In this document: in pieces, positions 42,995 through 50,610 of the stretch | How the letters are laid out: every line of letters starts with the position of its first letter | Numbering within the stretch: position 1 is the stretch's first letter | Source of the DNA: Anaerolineae bacterium | GTDB taxonomy: Bacteria; Chloroflexota; Anaerolineae; Aggregatilineales; UBA2796 | Assembly: GCA_019637555.1 (NCBI GenBank) | Contig: JAHBVK010000032.1 | Span: forward strand, 1 to 64,000 | Direction: 5' to 3' | Length of the DNA stretch: 64,000 nucleotides | Notes under the pieces: generated by a model | The model's input: only the letters and a program-made list of their open reading frames with translations | Database searches by the model: none | Told to the model about the DNA's origin: nothing | Translations under genes and position numbers: made by a program

Positions 42995-43564
42995 TTAGCT
43001 CGCTACGCGCACCAACGCCGCCCGCAGAACGCGATCCCCGTACAGGTAGCCTTTACGCAGCACCGAAGCGACATGACCTGCCGCTACATCGCCCGCAGGC
43101 ACTTCACCGAGTGCTTCATGCTGCGTAGGATTGAACGGTTCGCCTACCGGATTGATCACCTTGATGCCTGCCCCTTCTAAGAGCAAGCCCAACTTGCGAT
43201 AGATCATCTGAAAACCTTTGACCACATCGTCGTTGGCACGCTCTGCGGGGACATTGTTGATCGCCAGATCAAGGTCATCCAAAATGGGCAGCAATTTGGC
43301 TAGCGTTTCCGCCGCTGCGTTCTGATATGCCTCGTCGCGTTCTTTATCCGCCCGTTTGCGGTAATTGGCGAAATCGGCGCGGGCACGCTGCCAGCCGTCT
43401 AAATACTCGGCGGCTTTCGATTGCGCTTCCTTGAGTTGATCTTCAACTGTTCCCGTCACCGGGATCGAAGTCCCATTGGAATTGGGCGCGCCTGTCGCCT
43501 TCCCATTTCCCTCGGCTTCCCCATTCGACGGTTTATTTTGCAAATCTTCCGGCTTTGTGTGCAT
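42995..43564 (-). CDS. grpE: Nucleotide exchange factor GrpE
   Basis: 189 residues from the ATG at 43564. GGAGGTGG lies about 10 bases upstream; a GTG four codons earlier is also open. A low-complexity N-terminus of about 45 residues (rich in Gly, Asn and Ser) precedes the coiled coil (LKEAQSKAAEYLDGWQRARADFANYRKR). The beta domain contains GEPFNPTQHEALGEVP and the end is RKGYLYGDRVLRAALVRVA, the family signature. It releases ADP from DnaK. It is the first gene of grpE-dnaK-dnaJ; there is no hrcA in front. Confidence 0.97.
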   Translation of the reverse strand: MHTKPEDLQNKPSNGEAEGNGKATGAPNSNGTSIPVTGTVEDQLKEAQSKAAEYLDGWQRARADFANYRKRADKERDEAYQNAAAETLAKLLPILDDLDLAINNVPAERANDDVVKGFQMIYRKLGLLLEGAGIKVINPVGEPFNPTQHEALGEVPAGDVAAGHVASVLRKGYLYGDRVLRAALVRVAS

Positions 43565-43798
43565 CCGGCTTACCACCTCCGTGATTTTTGCCGTATACGT
43601 GGCACGTAAAAATTACGGCACTCACCTCTATCAAATACCTGTGCAAAGTCTATCGTGGTTGTAATAGAAAATCGTTAGATTATGTATAAATGTTACGTAG
43701 GAATACCAAGTCGCTCAGAGATCGCGGTATGCTGTGCAGTTCGTTCATTTCTGCTTTGCGGTGGGCAGACGGACAGCGGTTACTCAACGTATATGGTT

Positions 43799-43821
43799 AG
43801 GATACACGATTCCGGTTACAC
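43799..43821 (+). promoter_or_regulatory. Shared upstream element, copy 2
   Basis: GGATACAC, six bases, GGTTACAC, ending 35 bp before the ATG at 43857. It matches the element at 35024-35045 in all but two bases plus one inserted base. TACACT (43817-43822) could be its -10 box, leaving a leader of about 28 nt. Confidence 0.45.
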
Positions 43822-43856
43822 TGTGAAGGCAAAGCTACGACAGAGTCGAGGTCATT

Positions 43857-45074
43857 ATGCGCGTTCAGCTTCGATCCGTTGCTGCTATCGCTCTCACACT
43901 ATCACTTCTCATGATCGCGGGGGCAGCGCCAATCTTGGCGCAAGATAACCCTGCCGTTAGTCCGCTACCAAACCTTTTGGTACAAGTGTACAGCGCCGAT
44001 CTGGGTGCCAAGTCGTACTTCACGGTGTTCACGCCCGATGGTCAGACGGCGTTCAATGAAACCTATGAGAATACGCAATCCGTGTTCTATGCACCCGATG
44101 GAACATCGAAAGCGGTGTTCACGGGGCTGGAAAATGGTGGCGGCACGTATACGGTTGGGACGCCAGCAGGAGATGTCTCCTTCGAGGGCGCGATCAATTA
44201 CACTTACGTCACCGCGACGTACTCGCAAGATTCCCGCTGGTTTCTGTATTCGGAAGTACAAGCTGATCCCAAGCATTGGCTGCTCGGCATCTTCGAAGTC
44301 GCCACTGGTAAGCGCTTGGAATTCATCGGCAAGTACGACGCGACGGGACCACTGGGTGAGAATCGCGTTGGCTATCCAGTCGATTTCGATGGCGCGCGCG
44401 TTCTGCTGACGGGGATTTACCCGTTCTCGGAGTCGTCGTTCGGCGGCTTGTACGCCATGCCGCTGCCCGATCTCGCGCCTGTATCGTCGGGGCAGTATGG
44501 GATGCCCAACATGAACCTGCTGGTCGGTGCGGATAGTAACATCGGCTACTGGAAACTAGCGCCCAACGGTAAGGCAATGGCGTACATGGTCAACGATCCT
44601 GCCAATCCGCCCTCTGCATTCACGCCGTTTGGTCCTGCACCAATCGCCAACGTCCTTAGATACGTCGATCTAAGTAACACTACACTCGCCCCGACGCCAG
44701 TCACGCTGGCAGCGGCTGGTCCCGGTCAGGCGCTGGGCGCGTTCGCATGGTCACCGGATAGCAGTAAGGTCTTCTTCACGGGCGGTAACTTTCAGAATAC
44801 GCCCTATCTCGTGTTGGCGAATCTCTATGTAGTCTCACTGGCTGATACGGCGGTAGTTCCGCTCGGTCTTTCGGTAACTGAACCAACGGTGTATGTTTCG
44901 CAGATGCAAGCGTGCGGTACGATGCTTTATGCGACTATCAATCGTGATGCAACGCAATCCGGTGGCAGCAGTGACGCGATTCTCGTCGGTGCGCCGCTGG
45001 AAACTCCGGGTGCTTTTAGATCGCTGGCAACTGGCTTAAGCTTTTTCCTGACGGGCTGCACCGCACGGAGTTAG
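43857..45074 (+). CDS. Secreted protein with TolB-like propeller
   Basis: 405 residues. The signal peptide (SVAAIALTLSLLMIAGAAPI) is cleaved near ILAQD. The mature part is beta-rich with propeller blades: VFYAPDGTSKAVFTG, YSQDSRWFLYSE, KLAPNGKAMAYMVN and FAWSPDSSKVFFTGG are PD40-like. Two cysteines near the C-terminus (MQACGTML and LTGCTARS) may form a disulfide. It is exported and probably binds something on the cell surface; the function is unknown. The control region shares an element with the MutS-like gene. Confidence 0.75.
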   Translation: MRVQLRSVAAIALTLSLLMIAGAAPILAQDNPAVSPLPNLLVQVYSADLGAKSYFTVFTPDGQTAFNETYENTQSVFYAPDGTSKAVFTGLENGGGTYTVGTPAGDVSFEGAINYTYVTATYSQDSRWFLYSEVQADPKHWLLGIFEVATGKRLEFIGKYDATGPLGENRVGYPVDFDGARVLLTGIYPFSESSFGGLYAMPLPDLAPVSSGQYGMPNMNLLVGADSNIGYWKLAPNGKAMAYMVNDPANPPSAFTPFGPAPIANVLRYVDLSNTTLAPTPVTLAAAGPGQALGAFAWSPDSSKVFFTGGNFQNTPYLVLANLYVVSLADTAVVPLGLSVTEPTVYVSQMQACGTMLYATINRDATQSGGSSDAILVGAPLETPGAFRSLATGLSFFLTGCTARS

Positions 45075-45147
45075 GTTCAAGCGAAGCTCTGTTCAAACAG
45101 CATCAGATTGCCAGTGAATGTGTCGGATTAGGTGAGTTTGACTTTTT

Positions 45148-46749
45148 ATGACTAGACGAATGCGATGGCTATTCGTATTGCTACTGCTGGCGCTCGTTGC
45201 GACGGCGCTAAACCAACCCAATGTATCGACGGTTTATGCCGAGGCACTGCCGCAAGCAGAATCCGTCCGGTGGGCGCAAGGTGGAGCCTGCGAAGCAATC
45301 GTGCAGCAGGCGCTTGAACTAGCACTCCAGCAGTGCAAAGATTTGGAACGTGGACAGGCATGCTATGCCAACATCAAGGCAAATGTAGAGCCAAAGTCCG
45401 ATGTTCAGGATTTCCGCTTTGACGCGCCCGGTGATCGGGTAGCGATCAGCGACGTGAACACCTTCAAGCTGTCCGCCTACAATGAGGACGACAGCACTTG
45501 GGGCGTGATCATGATGCGTGCACAGGCAAACCTGCCCGGTGTCAACATCGGTCAGGCAGTGACCATGCTGGTCTTTGGCGACACGCAAATCACCGATGCT
45601 AATGGTGACGGCACCATGCAGTCCGTATATCTGAAAACAGGCACCAGTGCGCCCGGCTGTGCGGAGATGCCGCGCAATGGAGTGCTGCTGCAAACCCCAA
45701 AGGGTGCGCAGAAAGTAGAGATGGACGTAAACGGTGTGCAGTTGAAGATCGGTTCGACCATCTTCCTGACCGCCGATGGTAATGAGGAAAATACTGAGCC
45801 GACGCTGTGGTTGTATACCCTCGAAGGTTCGGTAGACATGACCTCCGATGGCGTGACGGTGACTGTGCCGCAAGGAACACAGAACTGCGTGCCGCTGCGC
45901 GATGAAGATCCGGAAGATGTACAGGTGGTGGAAAATGGACCGCCGTGCAGCGATCCAGAACCGCTCGATCCAGACACTACCGGTAATTTGCCCACCGATA
46001 CCATCGACGAACTGGGTACGGAGATAACGCCAACTGAAGAAGCAACCACCGCAGCGACGGCGGTGCCAACGCGCGTACCAACACGGCGTCCGACTCGCAC
46101 GGCGACGGTAGAACCGACGATCACAGGCATCCCTTCTCCACTGCCGCCGCCACCCTCGCAGACGCCAACCTATGCCCTGACTCCGAGGACATTGAGCTGC
46201 GCCATCCTCAGCTTCACGGCGAGTCCATCGTCCGTGCAGTATGGCGATGTGACGGTGAACCTGAGTTGGGAAACGAGCAATGCCATCGCCGTTGAAGTTC
46301 TCTACCCCGGTGGAGATAGTTTCGGCGTGGAAGGAAGCGGCAACTATTCCTTCGTGTTCGGCGAGTATGGCTTGCAGACGCAGACATGGGGTTTGCGGGC
46401 AACGTGCAATGATGGCGTAACTACCCGCACCGCCACCGTCACCTACAATCCACCACCTGAAGGAACTCAGTCTCCCGCCGCTTGTAGTCTCGGCAGTTTC
46501 ACCGCTGCCCCGAATCCGGCGAACATCGGCACGTTGGTCACTCTGAACTGGACGACCACCGGTGCCGTGGGATCAGTGACGATTACGCCTCCTACAGGCT
46601 CACCGTTCGGCGTGGGAGCGTCGGGTACCTTCCAATACAATGCTGGTAGCTACGATCCGATGTTTGAATCGTGGGGTCTGACGGTTACCTGCGTCGATTC
46701 CACCGTGATCAATGGCAGTGTAACGGTTACGGTACAGGGACTCCCGTAG
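45148..46749 (+). CDS. Secreted multidomain protein, FecR-like plus Ig-like repeats
   Basis: 533 residues. A signal peptide (MRWLFVLLLLALVATAL) is followed by a Cys-containing N-terminal domain and a beta domain at about 175-255 (GVLLQTPKGAQKVEMDVNGV, then LYTLEGSVDMTSDGVTVTVP) like a FecR/LysM-free sensor domain. A Thr/Pro-rich linker spans about 290-345. Two C-terminal repeats of about 90 residues share SFTA-P...V-LSW-T and FGV-SG...WGL-TC. Each has a Cys near its start and one in the TC motif, probably a disulfide. The protein is exported and may attach to the wall or another surface layer. A terminator follows. Confidence 0.7.
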   Translation: MTRRMRWLFVLLLLALVATALNQPNVSTVYAEALPQAESVRWAQGGACEAIVQQALELALQQCKDLERGQACYANIKANVEPKSDVQDFRFDAPGDRVAISDVNTFKLSAYNEDDSTWGVIMMRAQANLPGVNIGQAVTMLVFGDTQITDANGDGTMQSVYLKTGTSAPGCAEMPRNGVLLQTPKGAQKVEMDVNGVQLKIGSTIFLTADGNEENTEPTLWLYTLEGSVDMTSDGVTVTVPQGTQNCVPLRDEDPEDVQVVENGPPCSDPEPLDPDTTGNLPTDTIDELGTEITPTEEATTAATAVPTRVPTRRPTRTATVEPTITGIPSPLPPPPSQTPTYALTPRTLSCAILSFTASPSSVQYGDVTVNLSWETSNAIAVEVLYPGGDSFGVEGSGNYSFVFGEYGLQTQTWGLRATCNDGVTTRTATVTYNPPPEGTQSPAACSLGSFTAAPNPANIGTLVTLNWTTTGAVGSVTITPPTGSPFGVGASGTFQYNAGSYDPMFESWGLTVTCVDSTVINGSVTVTVQGLP

Positions 46750-46787
46750 CGCAGGCAATCCATACCATCAATAGCCTTGTTTACCTA

Positions 46788-46826
46788 CAGCCCGAACGTG
46801 CAAGCTCGGGCTGTTTCTTTCTTTTT
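46788..46826 (+). terminator. Rho-independent terminator
   Basis: CAGCCCGA (46788-46795) pairs with TCGGGCTG (46806-46813), followed by TTTCTTTCTTTTT. It lies 38 bp after the stop of the secreted protein gene. Confidence 0.9.
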
Positions 46827-46901
46827 AGGAAGATAGCGGTCAGAATAACGAGGCGCGACATCGACAGGACATCACTAGAAATTCAAGTGGAGGCTGCTGC
46901 C

Positions 46902-47741
46902 ATGTCACTTCCCCCTCTCGAAAACTGGGAACGATCCATCCGTGACTTACACAAAGCGGGTCGCTTACTTGGCGCGTTAGGCACACTGCTGCGCGAACAC
47001 GTGTCAGGATATTTTGAACTGGCACTAAAGCCGATCCCGGAGGGGCTGACCACAGATGTAATGCCACTTGGCAGCAGCGTAACTCTGGATATGCGCGCCT
47101 CGGCGCTAACGGTGAAAACGCCCGCCGAAACCGTGATGATCCCGCTGTCGGGTAGTTCTCAACTTAGCTTGCTGGCAGCAGTCATCGACGCGCTGCGCCC
47201 GTATGAACTTTCCACGGACGCGGGCATGAGTGTAGATGCATTCTTCTCCGCGTTAGGCGGACATTTGGGCGCTCCCGCTGATCCCCGCGCTGGTCTGGCA
47301 GATGCTGCGATGCTGGAGATCGATCCGCAAACGGCGCGTGATTATGCCGATATTCAGTATCGCGTGTTCACGGGCATCGCACGCTTTCGGGCACGCCTCA
47401 GTGGTCCGCAGTTGCCGTTGGTTGTCTGGCCCGAACACTTCGATCTCTCCGGCTTGTGGTTCAATTCAAGCGGCGGCATGGACGACCACAAGGACGCGCA
47501 CATTAATATCGGCTTCGCGCCCTACAGCCCCGGCTTCGAGCGTCCCTATTTATACGCCTACGGCTATCCCTTAAAAGATGGCTACACTGCACCACAATTC
47601 CCTGCACCTGCCTACTGGTACAGCGATAAATGGACTGGCGCGGTGGTACCGTATGATCAGATGCCCGACGACGTAGAAGCGTTCGTGGAAAGCACCAGCG
47701 GCAGTATTTACGCCGCGCTCAATCCACTATTGCGAACCTAA
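46902..47741 (+). CDS. DUF5996 family protein
   Basis: 279 residues from the ATG at 46902, with GTGGAGG about nine bases upstream; the longer open frame crosses the terminator and is rejected. The family pattern is seen in HVSGYFELALKPIPEGLTTD, LPLVVWPEHFDLSGLWFN, INIGFAPYSPGFERPYLYAY and PAYWYSDKWTGAVVPYDQM, with an acidic region FVESTSGSIY near the end. The family is thought to be enzymatic or binding but no reaction is established. It has no signal peptide and is monocistronic. Confidence 0.8.
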   Translation: MSLPPLENWERSIRDLHKAGRLLGALGTLLREHVSGYFELALKPIPEGLTTDVMPLGSSVTLDMRASALTVKTPAETVMIPLSGSSQLSLLAAVIDALRPYELSTDAGMSVDAFFSALGGHLGAPADPRAGLADAAMLEIDPQTARDYADIQYRVFTGIARFRARLSGPQLPLVVWPEHFDLSGLWFNSSGGMDDHKDAHINIGFAPYSPGFERPYLYAYGYPLKDGYTAPQFPAPAYWYSDKWTGAVVPYDQMPDDVEAFVESTSGSIYAALNPLLRT

Positions 47742-47865
47742 CAGAACTACAGGAGATCACTGCGACGGCGATCTTTCCTCCTAAGGTAGGATGTTCCATG
47801 TCTTGACTGAGATTTAGATTAGCCTAAAATTAATGATAATCTACTATCTCAGTGAGGCTCCAAGC

Positions 47866-48372
47866 ATGAACACTCTATCATTTCAACGACTCCTATTCGA
47901 TAGTGCGCTATACGGCGCGATACTCGGCGGGATGATTTTGGCATCGCTGTACTGGAATCCGCGCTTATGGATCAAGGATTTGCCACCGGAAATACGCAAG
48001 AATGTAGCGCCTCTCACCAAGCAAGAGAACGGTCAACGTACAGTTTTCAGCCTCGCCTTCATGCTCGTAATGTTGGGCTTACCTGTGTGGCTGCTGGCGC
48101 AGTTGAAGGCGCAGAACAGTGCCGTGCTCTCCTTCGGCGAAGCATACCTCTATGCCTTTAGCTTGCTGATGGCGTTCAACTTGATCGATGCACTGGTGAT
48201 CGACTTCTTATTCTTGACGGTGTTGCACCCGCAGCGCGTTCTGGTGCAGGGCGCGGAAGGGATGCAGCACATCCTGCGCGATCCGATGTTCCACATTGCG
48301 GGTTTTCTCAAGGGCGTGGTGTTCTGTGCGGTGGTGGCGCTGATCTTTGCCGGACTAACTGCGCTGCTCTAG
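47866..48372 (+). CDS. Four-helix membrane protein, unknown
   Basis: 168 residues from the ATG at 47866 with GAGG about nine bases upstream; the frame extends 11 codons. Four hydrophobic segments are visible (about 15-34, 62-82, 93-117 and 143-167). Loops contain WNPRLWIKDLPPEIRKN and HPQRVLVQGAEGMQHILRDP. Unknown family. The hairpin at 48411-48437 probably ends the transcript. Confidence 0.65.
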   Translation: MNTLSFQRLLFDSALYGAILGGMILASLYWNPRLWIKDLPPEIRKNVAPLTKQENGQRTVFSLAFMLVMLGLPVWLLAQLKAQNSAVLSFGEAYLYAFSLLMAFNLIDALVIDFLFLTVLHPQRVLVQGAEGMQHILRDPMFHIAGFLKGVVFCAVVALIFAGLTALL

Positions 48373-48410
48373 ACCTCAGCCGCACAATCGTCTGCTCGTT
48401 TACACTTGAT

Positions 48411-48437
48411 ACCGCTGCCATTCTGACAGCGGTGTTT
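48411..48437 (+). terminator. Hairpin terminator
   Basis: ACCGCTG (48411-48417) pairs with CAGCGGT (48427-48433), then GTTTCC. It is 38 bp past the membrane protein gene; the T-run is short. Confidence 0.6.
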
Positions 48438-48545
48438 CCGTGTCCGGCGTCAGTGCGGGAGCGCTCTCCTTGCAGTCTACTCGTACCGCACTATATAATC
48501 CACCGTGCCTCCCATATTTAGCACAACAGCAAAGAGAGGTTCATA

Positions 48546-49706
48546 ATGAAAATCAAGTTACTACTAGTATCGGTGCTGGCAGTGGCGTTAGCGGTGCCTA
48601 TGCTGGCGAGTCCCGTCCGTGCCCAGGGGGAAGGCGCGGTGGACATCATCGCGTGGGCGGGTTACATCGAGCGCGGGGAAACCGATCCGGCTTACGACTG
48701 GGTTACCTCGTTCGAGGCGGAAACTGGCTGTAAGGTCAATGTGCAGGTCGCCAACAGCTCCGATGAGATGGTGACGCTGATGACCGAAGGCAAGTACGAT
48801 CTGGTTACGGCGTCCGGCGATGCATCGCTGCGCCTGATCGCTGGCGAGACTGTGCAGCCCGTCGATCTGTCCAAAATCCCGACCTACGCCAGCGTCGATG
48901 AGCGTCTACAGGGCGCACCGTGGTACACCGTCGATGGCAAGGCATACGGCGTTCCCTATCAGTGGGGCGCAAACGTCCTCATGTACAACAAAGCTGCCTT
49001 CAGCGAAGCGCCCACCAGTTGGAGCGTGGTCTTTGAAGAACAGCAGATGGCTGATGGCAAGAGCAACAAGGGTCGCGTACAGGCATACTATGGCACGATA
49101 GCGATGGCTGATGCGGCGCTGTATCTCTCCGTCAAGAACCCCGAACTGGGCATCACTGATCCCTACGAACTGGATCAGAAGCAGTTCGATGCAGTGGTGG
49201 AGTTGCTTAAGCAGCAGCGTGAATTGGTTGCCCGTTACTGGACGGATGCCACCAGCCAGATCGATGACTTCACCAACGAAGACATCATCGCTTCGGCTTC
49301 ATGGCCCTATCAGGTGAACGTGTTGGCTGCCGCGCACGCCGGTGATGCGACGCTGCCCGACATTGCCAGTGTTGTGCCAGCGGAAGGTGCAACGGGTTGG
49401 GCAGATACCACCATGCTCGGCGCACAGGCTCCGCATCCCAACTGCGCTTACCTATGGATGGAGCACTCTCTGCAACCCAAGGTACAGGGTGATGTCGCTG
49501 CGTGGTTCGGTTCCGTGCCCGTGAATCCAGCCGCCTGCGAAGGCAACGATCTGCTCGGCGCTGAAGGTTGCAAGACCAACGGCATCGAGAGCTTCGATCA
49601 GATCAAGTTCTGGAAGACGCCCGTGAAAGAGTGCGGCGATGATCGCGGCGATGTCTGCATCCCCTATGCAGATTGGGTGACTGCTTACATCGCGGTTAAG
49701 GGCTAA
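48546..49706 (+). CDS. PotD-like extracellular solute-binding protein
   Basis: 386 residues. The signal peptide (KLLLVSVLAVALAVPMLASP) is cleaved near VRAQG. The mature protein is a spermidine/putrescine-type ABC receptor: IIAWAGYIERGE near its start, FEAETGCKVNVQVANSSDEMV, then DLVTASGDASLRLIAGETVQP and YQWGANVLMYNKAAF. Two disulfide-like Cys groups near the C-terminus (GCKTN, ECGDDRGDVCIP) are unusual for the family. GAGAGG precedes the ATG. No permease or ATPase gene is next to it, so it must pair with a transporter elsewhere. A heptamer-rich terminator follows. Confidence 0.88.
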   Translation: MKIKLLLVSVLAVALAVPMLASPVRAQGEGAVDIIAWAGYIERGETDPAYDWVTSFEAETGCKVNVQVANSSDEMVTLMTEGKYDLVTASGDASLRLIAGETVQPVDLSKIPTYASVDERLQGAPWYTVDGKAYGVPYQWGANVLMYNKAAFSEAPTSWSVVFEEQQMADGKSNKGRVQAYYGTIAMADAALYLSVKNPELGITDPYELDQKQFDAVVELLKQQRELVARYWTDATSQIDDFTNEDIIASASWPYQVNVLAAAHAGDATLPDIASVVPAEGATGWADTTMLGAQAPHPNCAYLWMEHSLQPKVQGDVAAWFGSVPVNPAACEGNDLLGAEGCKTNGIESFDQIKFWKTPVKECGDDRGDVCIPYADWVTAYIAVKG

Positions 49707-49715
49707 GACCCAAAT

Positions 49716-49780
49716 CAGTAACCAGTAAAGAGTGAAAAGGAACGAGTAGAAAGCTTGGCTGCTTTCTACTCGTTTTGTTT
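49716..49780. terminator. Heptamer array with perfect 14-bp hairpin
   Basis: CAGTAAC, CAGTAAA, GAGTGAA, AAGGAAC, GAGTAGA (49716-49750) are five consecutive heptamers. AACGAGTAGAAAGC (49741-49754) pairs perfectly with GCTTTCTACTCGTT (49761-49774), followed by TTGTTT. It should act for both convergent genes. Confidence 0.85.
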
Positions 49781-50216
49781 ATGAAGCGAGTTTGCTGGTG
49801 ATCTTGGTTACTGCATCCAGTAATGAAGTTAGGTCAATCGGTTTGGATAGGGCATCCGCCACACCAAGCTGATCCGCCATCTGTTCATCTTCAGGCGAGT
49901 CACGCAGTAACAGTATCGGCGGTAAGGGGCGTTTGCCACTGCGAACGCGGGCACTCGCGAAGAACGAGACGCCATCTACCGTTGGTCTTTCAAAGTCACC
50001 AATAATTAGGTCGCAAGGGCAGCTATCGAGTAGAAGCAAGGCTTCTTTGAAATTGCTGGCGGTCTGCACCAGAAAGCCGCTGCTACTTAAGCTGTTGCGT
50101 AAAGCCAGTGCCGTTGCCTGATCATCCCCAACGATCAGAATGTTCGTTTGTGTTGCGGGGGTCGCCTCGGAACTTGTGAGGGGTTTCCGCCCCATCAATT
50201 GCCGGAGAGAAATCAT
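49779..50216 (-). CDS. Stand-alone receiver (CheY-like) domain protein
   Basis: 145 residues. After about 22 variable residues comes NILIVGDDQATALALRNSL, with the acidic pair, then CDLIIGDFERPTVDGVSFFA with the phospho-acceptor Asp and PTVDG turn. LLLRDSPEDEQ (Ser at the switch position) and LSKPIDLTSLL (conserved Lys-Pro) follow. All phosphorylation-site residues are therefore present. There is no output domain and no histidine kinase gene nearby. It may act in a phosphorelay or through protein contacts. It is divergent from the microprotein/MBOAT pair by 238 bp. Confidence 0.88.
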   Translation of the reverse strand: MISLRQLMGRKPLTSSEATPATQTNILIVGDDQATALALRNSLSSSGFLVQTASNFKEALLLLDSCPCDLIIGDFERPTVDGVSFFASARVRSGKRPLPPILLLRDSPEDEQMADQLGVADALSKPIDLTSLLDAVTKITSKLAS

Positions 50217-50454
50217 TGCAGCCTCGTGACTTATCTAGCTATGTGCAGCCCGTCTTCGGTAGTTGCGCTGAGAATACCATGCGCTGCAAAGGTCAATGAG
50301 TACTGATAGGACTAACTTTTAGTAGTCCACTAGACCCCTCTGTGGTTGTGTCTTCATGAAAATTTCATAAATGGCTAGATGCAAGAATTAGTGCAGCGAG
50401 ATCGTGTATACTTCTGCGATGCTTAGTTGCTAGTGCTGGTCGTAGAAAAAATCT

Positions 50455-50586
50455 ATGCTCCGACAACTCGCCGCACGCTTATTCACGCGAGAAAACTTGT
50501 ACGCGGTGCTGCTCTGCCTGATCGTGATCCTGCTGATCATCGTGACCACCGACTCCGCTCCGCAGTGGATTTATCAGGGCTTCTAG
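50455..50586 (+). CDS. DltX-like acylation microprotein (43 residues)
   Basis: A 43-residue ORF with a short charged N-terminus (MLRQLAARLFTREN), one membrane helix (YAVLLCLIVILLIIV) and a short outer tail ending in PQWIYQGF. The size, single helix and C-terminal W-x-Y-x-x-F match DltX of Gram-positive D-alanylation operons, which ends F-I-Y-N-E-F. The Tyr in that motif has been reported to carry the acyl group to the acceptor. It lies 24 bp upstream of an MBOAT gene on the same strand. There is no strong ribosome site; a TATACT at 50407-50412 could be the -10. The acyl group and acceptor are unknown. Confidence 0.72.
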   Translation: MLRQLAARLFTRENLYAVLLCLIVILLIIVTTDSAPQWIYQGF

Positions 50587-50610
50587 CCTAACCGCAGGAT
50601 TGCTTATTCG

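Noticed and set aside
43577-43700. CIRCE element or clear promoter upstream of grpE
   Set aside because: I searched for TTAGCACTC-N9-GAGTGCTAA and a good -35/-10 pair and saw neither.
46671-46901. N-terminal extension of the DUF5996 gene
   Set aside because: It would read through a strong terminator (46788-46826) and overlap the previous gene; the ATG at 46902 has a ribosome site.
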